From Lachnospiraceae bacterium UBA2864 (GTDB taxonomy: Bacteria; Bacillota; Clostridia; Lachnospirales; Lachnospiraceae): a DNA stretch of 64,000 nt. Every line of letters begins with the position of its first letter. Within the stretch, counting starts at the first letter, position 1. Below are positions 43,697-52,751 of this stretch, one piece after another. The translations under genes and the position numbers were made by a program. The stretch covers positions 26,282-90,281 of the forward strand of contig DEFA01000045.1 of assembly GCA_002350525.1 (NCBI GenBank), written 5' to 3'. Under the pieces are notes generated by a model. That model was not told the origin of the DNA. It saw only the letters and a program-made list of their open reading frames with translations, and made no database searches.

Positions 43697-44368
43697 TTGA
43701 AAAGTAAAGTTATTATTGCTTTGATCATTGTTTTCAACTTCATATTATCTGTACCGTCAAATGTTTATGCGGATACGTCTTCTGACAGTAAAGGGCAAAT
43801 TACGGTAGATGTAAGTTCGGATTCCGATACACTGGTGAAGGAAGGCGTTAAAGTCGGAGTAGTATATGTTGCGAAAGCCGACGGTGAACTTCTGAACGTA
43901 TTCGGTGATGTCGGTTCGGGAATGGTCGATGTTACAAATTCCGAACTGGCGGTGAAGCTTTATACATATATCAAAGAGACCGGATATGATGTGAATATCA
44001 AAGAGACGGATCCTTTTGGAAAGGCGGAATTTGACGGACTGGAATTGGGAGTATATCTTGTCTTCGATACTGAGGCCGATCTGAGAGAAAAGACATTTAA
44101 TCCATTTCTGGTATCGATTCCGGAAAAGATTAACGGAGAAGAGATTCTCAGTGTAAAAGCTTCTCCCAAGATAGCGAGACCGTCCGAAACTGACGGGACC
44201 AATAAAACATCTACTAAGGTGACGGTAAAAACCAATACATCTAAGAAACTTATTCAGACAGGACAGCTTAAATGGATTATTCCTGTTCTTGCGATTACGG
44301 GTCTTACGTGCATTTTAGTCGGATGCCTTATAGGGGGGACCGAGAGGAAGAGAAAAGATGCAGACTAA
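43697..44368 (+). CDS. Minor or basal pilin with LIQTG signal
   Basis: A 223-residue secreted protein with signal peptide, a pilin-like beta domain (VKVGVVYVAKADGELLNVF, AEFDGLELGVYLVF) and a C-terminal sorting signal LIQTG (185-189), helix and TERKRK tail. The signal departs from LPxTG at position 2. It is likely the base or anchor subunit. Start TTG 43697 follows AGAGGAGAG and comes one base after the sortase stop. The last 11 bases overlap the next sortase gene. Confidence 0.82.
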   Translation: MKSKVIIALIIVFNFILSVPSNVYADTSSDSKGQITVDVSSDSDTLVKEGVKVGVVYVAKADGELLNVFGDVGSGMVDVTNSELAVKLYTYIKETGYDVNIKETDPFGKAEFDGLELGVYLVFDTEADLREKTFNPFLVSIPEKINGEEILSVKASPKIARPSETDGTNKTSTKVTVKTNTSKKLIQTGQLKWIIPVLAITGLTCILVGCLIGGTERKRKDAD

Positions 44369-44963
44369 GAAACGTGTGGGTCTGATTCTTATAGTTATAG
44401 GTGTGTTTCTGGTTCTTGCGAGTCTGGGGATTTTAATCCACAACGAGTATGAGAGCAGACAGGCAGAAAAACGTTCAAGAGAAGAGGTTGAACGTCTGAG
44501 ATCGGAAATAAACGGACAATCTAAAGAACAAAGTAAAGATGCATCCGAAGGTGAACCGAAAGAGGAGAAAGATTCCGGGAAGACAGGTAATATCGATGAT
44601 GCATATATCGGAATAATCACCATACCGGCGGTGGGAGTTGAAGTGCCTGTAACTTCGGATTATAACGAGGAGACATTGAAACAGATGCCGTGCAGATATT
44701 ATGGATCCGCTGATGAGGGGAATCTGGTTATAGCGGGGCATAATTACAGGCATGGATTCGGTGAGCTGAACAGTCTGTCGGAGGGGGATGAAGTAATCCT
44801 TACGGAGATGGACGGAAATATAAGACATTATGTTGTCAGGGAACGAGAAGTTTTAAAAGAAGATGATATCAAGGGAATGAATGAATCCGGTTGGGATTTA
44901 TCTCTTTATACATGCACTTACAGCGGTAGAGAGAGACTTACCGTGAGATGCAGAGAAGAATAA
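44358..44963 (+). CDS. Second sortase, single-helix type
   Basis: A 201-residue sortase: N-terminal helix (about 7-27), charged stalk (33-75), catalytic domain with IAGHNYRHGFG (His), SLYTCTYSGRERLTVRC (Cys and Arg). No C-terminal helix, so it is not class C. It likely anchors the finished pilus or the LIQTG subunit to the wall. Class (B- or D-like) is not certain. The domain ends soon after VRC, compact for the family. Confidence 0.9.
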   Translation: MQTKKRVGLILIVIGVFLVLASLGILIHNEYESRQAEKRSREEVERLRSEINGQSKEQSKDASEGEPKEEKDSGKTGNIDDAYIGIITIPAVGVEVPVTSDYNEETLKQMPCRYYGSADEGNLVIAGHNYRHGFGELNSLSEGDEVILTEMDGNIRHYVVREREVLKEDDIKGMNESGWDLSLYTCTYSGRERLTVRCREE

Positions 44964-44996
44964 AACGTGGGCGGATTATTTACCGTCCACGTTTTC
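44962..44996. terminator. Bidirectional terminator between pilus operon and tyrA
   Basis: AAAACGTGGGCGG (44962-44974) pairs with CCGTCCACGTTTT (44983-44995) with one mismatch. The tyrA stop is inside. Confidence 0.85.
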
Positions 44997-45824
44997 TTTT
45001 GCCATCTTTCCGTCATGGAGAAGTTTCCACAAGCGGTCGCTGTCCTCTTTATCGAGGGCATCTCTATATTCTCCGAGAAAGTTGATTATATAGTCAAGTT
45101 CCTTGATAAGATTGTCTCTGTTCTTCATAAAGATTCCGGTCCACATATCTTCGTTAAGCCAGGCAACCCTTGTAAGGTCTCTGTAGCTTCCTGCGGAATA
45201 TCCGCGGTGCTCCATAGCCGATGGGCTCTTTATGTAGGCGTTTGATACGATATGTGCAAGCTCTGAGGTGAAGGCTATCATTTCATCGTGCTTTTCCGGA
45301 GAACATACGGTTATGCGTCCGAAGTCACATGGTGCGAGTGCTGCCCTTATGTTGGAAAGAAGAAGCTGGTCTTCACCGTTTTCGGGAACAACTATCATCG
45401 ATGCATCTCTGAAGAGCTTTCCGGAACTGTATTTGAATCCCGAATATTTCTTTCCGGCCATCGGGTGACCACCTACGAAGGTAAAGCCGTATTTGTGAGC
45501 GAGAGGAAAACATTTCTCACAGATCTCTCTTTTAAGACCTGCGGTATCAAGAACAACCGCATCCTTTTTGATATGAGGAGCCATATCCTCCATCCACTCG
45601 ATCACTGTATCAGGGTATAATGCCGGGATGATGAGATCGCATTCTCCGATATTGTCCTTGTCGAGAACTCCGTCTATCGCACCTTCCACGGTTGCGAGAT
45701 GCGTTATGGAATTGTTCAGGTCTACGCCCAGAACCTTAACGTCCGAGTTCTCTTTATAAGCCTTTGCGAAAGAACCTCCGATGAGACCAAGTCCGGCGAT
45801 TCCCACTGTTTTTACTGTTATCAC
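44976..45824 (-). CDS. tyrA: Prephenate dehydrogenase
   Basis: Oxidatively decarboxylates prephenate to 4-hydroxyphenylpyruvate in tyrosine synthesis. The 282 residues show the NAD loop GIAGLGLIGGSFA, VLDTAGLK and GGHPMAGKKYSGF with the conserved His, and HRGYSAGSYRDLTRVA. No ACT or chorismate mutase domain is attached. GTG 45824 is preceded by AGAGGAAG. Confidence 0.95.
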   Translation of the reverse strand: MITVKTVGIAGLGLIGGSFAKAYKENSDVKVLGVDLNNSITHLATVEGAIDGVLDKDNIGECDLIIPALYPDTVIEWMEDMAPHIKKDAVVLDTAGLKREICEKCFPLAHKYGFTFVGGHPMAGKKYSGFKYSSGKLFRDASMIVVPENGEDQLLLSNIRAALAPCDFGRITVCSPEKHDEMIAFTSELAHIVSNAYIKSPSAMEHRGYSAGSYRDLTRVAWLNEDMWTGIFMKNRDNLIKELDYIINFLGEYRDALDKEDSDRLWKLLHDGKMAKENVDGK

Positions 45825-45951
45825 TTATTCTTCCTCTTGAAATATTATTCTGTATTGAAGTATAATCAAGGGCGTAGTTTTTCTGCCCTTAAAAATACAA
45901 CAAAGAGACTATATCACTTTAACGCGATAAAGTCAAGGGCGCTGACATATT

Positions 45952-46404
45952 ATGGGGGAAAACTTCCTGAGCAAAGATAGGAATAAGATCATGCTTAAAG
46001 TATTTTTGGAATTATTTGTCATATGTTTTCTCGGAGTCGAGATGTATTTCTGCACTGCGGGGAACAGACATAGAAAGAAGAAGATTCTTAAGGGTTGGAA
46101 TCCTGTAAAGGGAACCATCACTGCAATTGAAAAAAAGGTCGATGAGATATCGAGAAAGTCATATGTCGAGTTGACCATCGCTGCGCCTGAAGGAAGAACA
46201 GTCTATTCAAAACTGGACAGCTTCTGTATATATGAGGTGGGTGAAGAAGTCGATCTTATGGAAATGAATGGGGTTCACCGTTTTCTCGGTAATGACAGAG
46301 TGGATAAAAAGGGGCGTAAGGAAACGCTTATCGGCACACTGCCGCTTCTGGTACTTATAGTTATATGTGCCGTTATAACCTTTATCGCGCATCTGGCAGG
46401 CTGA
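45952..46404 (+). CDS. Two-helix membrane protein, DUF3592-like
   Basis: About 150 residues: a helix near 16-35, a small beta domain outside or in the cytosol (GWNPVKGTITAIEKK, SYVELTIAAPEGRTV, GEEVDLMEMNG), and a second helix near 127-147. The pattern of two helices around a short 'x-G-x-V/I' barrel resembles DUF3592. The start could be ATG 45952 or 45991; neither has a strong ribosome site. Confidence 0.65.
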   Translation: MGENFLSKDRNKIMLKVFLELFVICFLGVEMYFCTAGNRHRKKKILKGWNPVKGTITAIEKKVDEISRKSYVELTIAAPEGRTVYSKLDSFCIYEVGEEVDLMEMNGVHRFLGNDRVDKKGRKETLIGTLPLLVLIVICAVITFIAHLAG

Positions 46405-46484
46405 TATTGATCAAAGATCAGTCATTCCGGCTGTTCGGGCGGGGCAGGCACTTTGGTAGGCAGGACTTGAGGAAGGAGAAGAGT

Positions 46485-46751
46485 ATGGAGAAGAATTCGG
46501 TTAGCGGAGCAAAAAAAACTAAAGCTGTAAAAAAGGCTGTATCAGCAGTTAATGCTAATATTAAAGAGGCAAAGAAAGCCAAGAAGCTTGAGAAGAAGCA
46601 GGCTAAGAAGGATCTTAAGACCATGAAGAAGGTTTATACCAAGGCACTCAGAAAAGAGAGCCCTGAGAGAACACTTTCGATCATAGCGGTACTTCTTGCA
46701 TTTGTCTCGGTTATCCTTCAGGTATTTTTCATAGATAAGGATGAAGAGTAG
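46485..46751 (+). CDS. Lys/Ala-rich protein with C-terminal membrane helix
   Basis: An 88-residue protein. Residues 5-60 are Lys/Ala-rich and would form one long, strongly positive helix (KKAKKLEKKQAKKDLKTMKK), followed by a single membrane helix (about 64-82) and DKDEE. ATG 46485 follows GGAAGGAGAAGAG. No family recognised. It might bind nucleic acid or phospholipid heads at the membrane; that is inference. Confidence 0.65.
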   Translation: MEKNSVSGAKKTKAVKKAVSAVNANIKEAKKAKKLEKKQAKKDLKTMKKVYTKALRKESPERTLSIIAVLLAFVSVILQVFFIDKDEE

Positions 46752-46854
46752 CTAATATTGGTTCAAGTGTCAAAAGTCAAACTGTTTTCTTGTTTGCAAG
46801 AAACGGAGCGATTCGTGAACCATAATATAAATTTTGAAAGGAATATAGAGAACA

Positions 46855-47775
46855 ATGAGTAAGAATTTTAAGGAGATTCTTGAGAAGGTAAAGGCACTTC
46901 CTAAGAAGACGGTTTCCGTAGCTGTAGCACAGGACAGTGAAGTGCTTATGGCAGTTAAGGCTGCAAAGGAACAGGGGATAGCAAATTCGGTACTTTTCGG
47001 CGATGCCGAGAAGATTGCTGAGATCGCAGCAGAGATCGGTATGAATATCGATGATTATAAAGTAGTTGATATCAAGGATCCGATCGAGGCAGCACATGAA
47101 GCTGTTAAGTATGTACATGACGGCAATGCCGATATGTATATGAAGGGCCTTATCGAGACAAAGGATTTTCTTAGATCCGTACTTGATAAAGAAGTAGGAC
47201 TCCGTTCCGGAAGACCGCTTTCACACGTATGTGTATTTGAGATGAAGGGCTATGATAAGCTCCTCTTCCTGACAGATGTTGCATTTGTACCATATCCTAC
47301 ACTTGAGGATAAGGTGAGCATAATTGAGAATACAGTTGAGATCTGCCGTGCAGTCGGAATCGACTGTCCTAAGGTTGCACCTCTTGCAGCTGTAGAAGTT
47401 GTAAATCCTAAGATGCCTGAGACAGAGGAAGCGGCAGAGCTTACAAAGATGAACGAGGAAGGAAAGATTCAGAATTGTATCGTTGACGGACCTCTTTCAT
47501 TCGATCTTGCAACATGTCCTGAGGCTGCGCAGCATAAGGGCGCTACCGGAAGAAAGATCGTGGGCGATGCTGATGTAGTTCTGTTCCCGGATATCCATGC
47601 TGGAAATATTACTTACAAGGCACTTGTTCACTATGCTGATGTTATCAACGGAAATATGATAACAGGTACTGCAGCACCGGTTATCCTTACATCACGTTCG
47701 GATTCCTTTGAAGTAAAGGTTAATTCACTTGCACTTGCGGCACTTGTTGCTGACAGTTTAAAGAAGAATAAGTAA
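46855..47775 (+). CDS. ptb: Phosphate butyryltransferase
   Basis: A 306-residue acyl-CoA:phosphate transferase converting butyryl-CoA to butyryl-phosphate. The Pta/Ptb fold is clear: SVAVAQDSEVLMAVKAAKE, DMYMKGLIETKDFLR, DGPLSFDLA and VLFPDIHAGNITYK. Position directly before butyrate kinase (15-base gap) and lack of a long N-terminus support Ptb rather than Pta. Ribosome site AAAGGAA. Confidence 0.94.
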   Translation: MSKNFKEILEKVKALPKKTVSVAVAQDSEVLMAVKAAKEQGIANSVLFGDAEKIAEIAAEIGMNIDDYKVVDIKDPIEAAHEAVKYVHDGNADMYMKGLIETKDFLRSVLDKEVGLRSGRPLSHVCVFEMKGYDKLLFLTDVAFVPYPTLEDKVSIIENTVEICRAVGIDCPKVAPLAAVEVVNPKMPETEEAAELTKMNEEGKIQNCIVDGPLSFDLATCPEAAQHKGATGRKIVGDADVVLFPDIHAGNITYKALVHYADVINGNMITGTAAPVILTSRSDSFEVKVNSLALAALVADSLKKNK

Positions 47776-47790
47776 GAGAGGCGGGCAGAT

Positions 47791-48855
47791 ATGGCAATCA
47801 GATCACTTATTATAAATCCGGGTTCAACATCGACAAAGATCGGTGTTTTCGAAGACGAGAGTCTTCTTTTCGACGAGACACTTCGTCATACAACAGAAGA
47901 GATCGCAAAGTATGACAAGATCGTTGATCAGATAGATTTCCGTAAGGAAGTTATCCTCAATTTCCTTAAGGAGAAAGATATAGATATAAAGAGCTTTGAT
48001 GTGATCGTAGGAAGAGGCGGACTTCTTAAGCCTATCCCAAGCGGTACATACGCTGTTACGGATAAGCTTGTAGAGGATCTTAAGAATGCGGTGGGCGGCG
48101 AGCATGCATCCAACCTCGGCGGTATCCTTGCGAAGGAGATTGCGGACGAGATCGGCGTACCTTCATACATCGTGGATCCTGTAGTAGTAGATGAACTTTC
48201 TGATGTTGCACGTCTTTCCGGTGTTCCGGAACTTCCTCGTGTCAGCATCTTCCATGCACTTAACCAGAAGGCTGTTGCCAAGAGATATGCCAAGGAGATC
48301 GGTAAGAGATATGATCTTCTTAATCTCATAGTTGTTCATATGGGCGGCGGTGTGTCTGTAGGTGCACATACAGGCGGAAAAGTTGTTGATGTATTCAATG
48401 CACTTTCGGGCGACGGTGCATTTTCACCTGAAAGAGCGGGTGCGGTTCCTCCGGGAGCACTGGTTGACCTTTGCTTCTCAGGGAAGTATACTCAGAAAGA
48501 GGTTAAGAAGATGCTGATCGGTAACGGTGGCTTCAATGCTTACCTCCATACAAATGATGCAAGAGAGGTTTATCAGAAGTCTCTCACCGATGAATATGCA
48601 AAGACAGTACTGGACGCTTTCATATATCAGGTAAGTAAGGATATCGGAGCGCAGGCTGCGGTCCTTTCGGGAAATGTTGATCAGATCATTCTTACCGGCG
48701 GAATCGCATACGGTGAGTATGTTGTAAATGAGATTAAAAAGAGAGTTCAGTTTATCGCTCCGGTTACCGTATATCCGGGTGAGGATGAACTTCTTGCACT
48801 TGCTGAAGGTGCACTCAGAGTTATGAACGGTGAAGAAAGAGCTCTTGAGTACTAG
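47791..48855 (+). CDS. buk: Butyrate kinase
   Basis: A 354-residue ASKHA kinase that makes butyrate and ATP from butyryl-phosphate. [31 protein letters not shown] and [18 protein letters not shown] are family marks. With ptb it forms the kinase route of butyrate formation. Ribosome site GAGAGGCGG. The butyryl-CoA synthesis genes are not in the window. Confidence 0.95.
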   Translation: MAIRSLIINPGSTSTKIGVFEDESLLFDETLRHTTEEIAKYDKIVDQIDFRKEVILNFLKEKDIDIKSFDVIVGRGGLLKPIPSGTYAVTDKLVEDLKNAVGGEHASNLGGILAKEIADEIGVPSYIVDPVVVDELSDVARLSGVPELPRVSIFHALNQKAVAKRYAKEIGKRYDLLNLIVVHMGGGVSVGAHTGGKVVDVFNALSGDGAFSPERAGAVPPGALVDLCFSGKYTQKEVKKMLIGNGGFNAYLHTNDAREVYQKSLTDEYAKTVLDAFIYQVSKDIGAQAAVLSGNVDQIILTGGIAYGEYVVNEIKKRVQFIAPVTVYPGEDELLALAEGALRVMNGEERALEY

Positions 48856-48907
48856 TAAATCGTGTCCGGCGGACATGAAAATATAAAGGGGTTAGAAGTA
48901 TCATAAT

Positions 48908-49669
48908 ATGCGAAATATTGCTGTTTCCATCGTAGGCAGAACCTACGGAGAGATAATTGAACATATAACTCGGATCATGGGCAGGGTAGTTGAGATAGAG
49001 ACGGAATATAAGGATTCCGATCTTAAGGTCGGCATACTCGAGTTCCGTGCTGATTACTATGAGAAAGTTACCGAGAAAACAGAACTTATCGAGCTTTTGG
49101 GTGAAGTGAGACGTATCATAGGTGACAGACAGCTCCTTTTTACATATCGAAGTGAAGAGGAGGGCGGCGAGTTCAGACATGACCGTGCGGGATTCATGCT
49201 TCCCGATATCTATGATTGGGTTATTAATTCCAAACTGGTTGACATGGTGGATATAGAGCTTATGTCCGGTAATTACAGAGTGGCGCGTTATGCGGCAAAG
49301 GCTCATGATGCGGGACTTAAGACAGTTATATCGTACCATAACTTCGAGATGACGCCTCGTGATGAGAAGATACTTGATATGATGGAATCTATGGAGACTC
49401 TCGGGGGAGATGTTCTGAAAATTGCGGTAACTCCGAATAAAGAGTTTGACGTTAGAAGAGTTCTTGAACTTCTGGACAAGCTTAAAGAGGGAGGATATAA
49501 GGATTATAGGATAACAAAACCAGTTGTTATCATATCCATGGGAGACATGGGTAAAAAGTCCCGATTCTGTCTGGGAGAAAAAGGATCATTATTTACATTC
49601 GCTTATGTTGGTGAAGAATCTGCTCCGGGTCAGGTTGAGCTGGGAGAGATATTTAAGAAACTGGCGTAG
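48908..49669 (+). CDS. aroD: Type I 3-dehydroquinate dehydratase
   Basis: A 253-residue shikimate-pathway enzyme. Type I (Schiff-base) marks: LEFRADYY, LFTYRSEEEGGE, VISYHNF with the catalytic His, LKIAVTP with the Schiff-base Lys, and ESAPGQ. It dehydrates 3-dehydroquinate to 3-dehydroshikimate. It lies 52 bases after buk and ends at a strong terminator. Confidence 0.95.
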   Translation: MRNIAVSIVGRTYGEIIEHITRIMGRVVEIETEYKDSDLKVGILEFRADYYEKVTEKTELIELLGEVRRIIGDRQLLFTYRSEEEGGEFRHDRAGFMLPDIYDWVINSKLVDMVDIELMSGNYRVARYAAKAHDAGLKTVISYHNFEMTPRDEKILDMMESMETLGGDVLKIAVTPNKEFDVRRVLELLDKLKEGGYKDYRITKPVVIISMGDMGKKSRFCLGEKGSLFTFAYVGEESAPGQVELGEIFKKLA

Positions 49670-49703
49670 AAAAAAGTTTCATGTGACCCTGCTTCGCAGG
49701 ATT

Positions 49704-49762
49704 AAAGAGTCAAAAAAAGCATCTTTGAAAACGAGTTTTCAAGATGCTTTTTTTGACTCTTT
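49704..49762. terminator. Very long bidirectional terminator
   Basis: Arms of about 28 bases (49704-49732 and 49735-49762) pair with a single extra T, around a GA loop; AAAAAAAGCATCTT and AAGATGCTTTTTTT form the core. It serves aroD and the convergent oxidoreductase. A CCTGC-TTC-GCAGG mini-hairpin lies just upstream (49688-49700). Confidence 0.92.
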
Positions 49763-49777
49763 ATCTGCCGACAGTAA

Positions 49778-50803
49778 CTATACTTTCTTGAACTGTTTTG
49801 AAAGTTCTTCGATTGACGGCTCTCCCGGAAGTGGGAACACGATTCCGGCCGAACGACGTATTGTTTCCAGGAAGGATGAGAGGTGGATGATATCCTGATG
49901 TGTATGCTCGGGAGTTTCAATCTTTCCGGTCATAACGGCCTCTCTTGCTGCCATAAATTCGAATTCATAACCGGATTTCTGCTTTTCCGGCTTCTGTAAA
50001 ATCTGAACAGGCTGTCCGTTGGTTCCGTATACGGTAACTTTCTCAGGGCAGTTTACGTTGTCAACTTCGATTCTTCCGCCGGTACAGTAGATAGTTGCCT
50101 TATTCTCCGTATTATAGGTCATGGTTGCAAAGACAGATGCCGAACGGGCTTTTGCAAAGTTAAGCTGAATGGCGTCGATGGCATCTACATTTGTTTTCCA
50201 CTTTATGATAGAAGGTGCGAAATTTGCAGGAAGCTGACCCATTATGGAAACCACGAACGAAAGAGGGTAGATTCCGATATCAAGAAGGGCTCCACCGGCA
50301 AGTTCAGGAGATGTAAGACGCTCTACTTCGTGAAGATCGTAGCCGATAGCTGCGGTTACATGACGAACAGGTCCGAGAAGGCTTTCGTTGGCAAGTTTGA
50401 CAACTGTATGTGTGAGCGGCATATATCTTGTCCAGAGAGCTTCTCCACAGAAGAGGTCTTTCTCCTTGGCGAGCTCGAGTACTTCTCTTGTTGTAGCTGA
50501 GTTGAAAGAGAAAGGCTTCTCAACGAGACAAGGCTTTCCTGCTTCAAGACAGCGCTTTGCGAGCTCTGCATGTGTGGAGGTAACTGTTGCTATGTATACC
50601 AGTTCTACCTTCGGGTCTGCGATAAGTTCATCATATGAACCGTAACTTTTTTCAATCTGATGTGTTACAGCGAATGCTGCAGCCTTAGCTTCGTCTCTGG
50701 AAGCTATGGCATATGGTGTAAAGCCGCTGAGCTCATTCAGACAGTCAGCTATTCTGGCTGCTATGGCTCCGGCTCCGAGTATTCCGACTTTAAATGTGAT
50801 CAT
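49778..50803 (-). CDS. Gfo/Idh/MocA-family oxidoreductase
   Basis: A 341-residue NAD(P)-dependent sugar or inositol dehydrogenase relative. GILGAGAIAARIA is the Rossmann loop, IATVTSTHAELAK and LVEKPF (the EKP motif) follow, and GGALLDIGIYPL holds the conserved region of the catalytic domain. The substrate cannot be predicted. Ribosome site GAGGAG before ATG 50803. Confidence 0.93.
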   Translation of the reverse strand: MITFKVGILGAGAIAARIADCLNELSGFTPYAIASRDEAKAAAFAVTHQIEKSYGSYDELIADPKVELVYIATVTSTHAELAKRCLEAGKPCLVEKPFSFNSATTREVLELAKEKDLFCGEALWTRYMPLTHTVVKLANESLLGPVRHVTAAIGYDLHEVERLTSPELAGGALLDIGIYPLSFVVSIMGQLPANFAPSIIKWKTNVDAIDAIQLNFAKARSASVFATMTYNTENKATIYCTGGRIEVDNVNCPEKVTVYGTNGQPVQILQKPEKQKSGYEFEFMAAREAVMTGKIETPEHTHQDIIHLSSFLETIRRSAGIVFPLPGEPSIEELSKQFKKV

Positions 50804-50962
50804 GATAGTCTCCTCAATACAAAATTATTTGATACCTGCTCAGCAGGCTACTCCCTATTATAAGGGATTATCACGAAAAAAACTATTATTTTTTCATGTC
50901 CTGTGCTATCATAGTACGGTACTGAATTTTTAGATAATTAAGAGTTTTGCGTGGGTATATTT

Positions 50963-52735
50963 ATGAAAACTGTTAAAATAATTGGACGGGAAGTTGAAGG
51001 GTTCTGGAAGGACTCGATACTTACCCCGATTTTTATGATATTTGAAGTAATATTCGAAACACTTATCCCTGTCTTTATGGGTAAGATCTTAAACATTTCC
51101 GAAGGAGACAGTATAGGTGCGGCAGAGATGAAGCACATCCTGCTGTACGGTTTCATCATGCTCCTGCTTGCCGCAGGCGGACTCTATTCCGGTATCATGG
51201 GCGGCAAGTACGGATCCAGAGCGTCCACAGGTTTGGGACGTAACCTCAGAAGGAGCATGTATAGAAGAATTCAGACCTTCTCTTTTGCAAATATTGATAA
51301 GTTCTCACCGGCCAGTCTTGTTACAAGAATGACAACAGACGTAACCAATGTGCAGAACGCCTATCAGATGATCCTGAGAATGCTGACAAGAGCACCATCA
51401 AGTCTTATCATCTCGCTTATCGCCGCATTTATGATCAGCCCGAGAATAGCGCTTATCTATCTTGAATCGGTTGCGGTGCTCGCAGTACTTGCCATCCTGG
51501 TTATATCAAGAGTTACAAAGTATTTTGCGGCCGCATTTCCGAAGTATGACGAGATGAATGAGAGCGTAAGAGAAAATGTTACCTCCATCAGAGTAGTTAA
51601 GGGCTTCGTTCGCGAGAATCACGAGATTGAGAAGTTTAATAGTGCCAGCGGAATGATCTACAAGCTTTTCAAGAAGGCTGAGAGCATAATGGCGCTTGTC
51701 AGTCCTATCATGCAGACCACTATCTACACAACCATGCTTCTTGTAAGCTGGGTGGGTGCGAAGCTTATAGTTATGGGAGGCGGTTCTCCGGATGCTCTTA
51801 CAACGGGTGACCTCACAGCACTCCTGTCTTACTGCATGCATATCCTCATGAGTCTTATGATGCTTTCAATGGTTGTTGTCATGATCACTATGTCTGCAGC
51901 AAGCGCAAACCGTATCGCTGAGGTTCTCACCGAAGACAGCACACTTGTAAATCCCGAGAATCCGGACTATGAGATTCCTGACGGAAGCATCAGCTTTGAA
52001 AATGTCACCTTCAGATATAATGAGACATCGGAGCAGCCGGTACTCGATAATATTAATATAGATATCAAATCCGGTGAGACTATCGGTATCATCGGAGGAA
52101 CGGGTTCGAGTAAGACAAGTCTTATCAATCTTATCAGCAGACTCTATGATGTAAGTGGAGGAGTTGTTAAAGTGGGCGGTAAAGACGTAAGAACTTATGA
52201 TCTTGAGACTCTCAGGAACAACGTTGCTGTTGTTCTTCAGAAGAACGAGCTTTTCTCGGGGACAATACTTGATAATCTGCGTTGGGGTAACAAGGATGCA
52301 ACCGAGGAGGAATGCCGTGAGGCATGCAGACTTGCCTGTGCGGATGACTTCATAGAGGGCTTCCCTGACAAATACGAAACAATGATATCTCAGGGCGGTA
52401 CCAACGTATCAGGAGGACAGAAGCAGAGACTCTGTATAGCGAGAGCACTTCTTAAGAAACCGAAGGTGCTCATCCTCGATGACAGTACAAGTGCTGTTGA
52501 TACGGCAACGGATGCGCGTATTAGGCAGTCCTTCAGGCAGTTCATACCTGAGACAACAAAGATCATAATAGCTCAGAGAATATCCAGTGTAATGGATGCG
52601 GATAAGATAATCGTGCTTGATAACGGACGCCTTATGGGTTTTGGTACTCATGAGGAACTTCTGAAATCTAATGAGATATACAGCGATGTTTATGAATCAC
52701 AGCAGGGCGGTTCGGGTGATTTCGACGAGCTCTAG
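50963..52735 (+). CDS. ABC exporter half-transporter with degenerate site
   Basis: About 590 residues: a six-helix exporter domain (1-310) and an ATPase (about 340-585). Walker A reads GGTGSSKTS, signature NVSGGQKQ, and Walker B ends LILDDSTSAVD, so the catalytic Glu is Asp. This matches the degenerate subunit of heterodimeric type IV exporters (BmrC/TM287-like). Its partner follows 16 bases later. ATG 50963 has GTGGG 7 bases upstream. Substrates of such pairs are usually drugs, lipids or peptides. Confidence 0.93.
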   Translation: MKTVKIIGREVEGFWKDSILTPIFMIFEVIFETLIPVFMGKILNISEGDSIGAAEMKHILLYGFIMLLLAAGGLYSGIMGGKYGSRASTGLGRNLRRSMYRRIQTFSFANIDKFSPASLVTRMTTDVTNVQNAYQMILRMLTRAPSSLIISLIAAFMISPRIALIYLESVAVLAVLAILVISRVTKYFAAAFPKYDEMNESVRENVTSIRVVKGFVRENHEIEKFNSASGMIYKLFKKAESIMALVSPIMQTTIYTTMLLVSWVGAKLIVMGGGSPDALTTGDLTALLSYCMHILMSLMMLSMVVVMITMSAASANRIAEVLTEDSTLVNPENPDYEIPDGSISFENVTFRYNETSEQPVLDNINIDIKSGETIGIIGGTGSSKTSLINLISRLYDVSGGVVKVGGKDVRTYDLETLRNNVAVVLQKNELFSGTILDNLRWGNKDATEEECREACRLACADDFIEGFPDKYETMISQGGTNVSGGQKQRLCIARALLKKPKVLILDDSTSAVDTATDARIRQSFRQFIPETTKIIIAQRISSVMDADKIIVLDNGRLMGFGTHEELLKSNEIYSDVYESQQGGSGDFDEL

Positions 52736-52751
52736 AGAAAGGAACTAAGAT

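Noticed and set aside
45842..45869. Minus-strand promoter for tyrA (TTGATT, TAATAT)
   Set aside because: The start site would fall inside the ribosome site, leaving almost no leader, so I did not annotate it.
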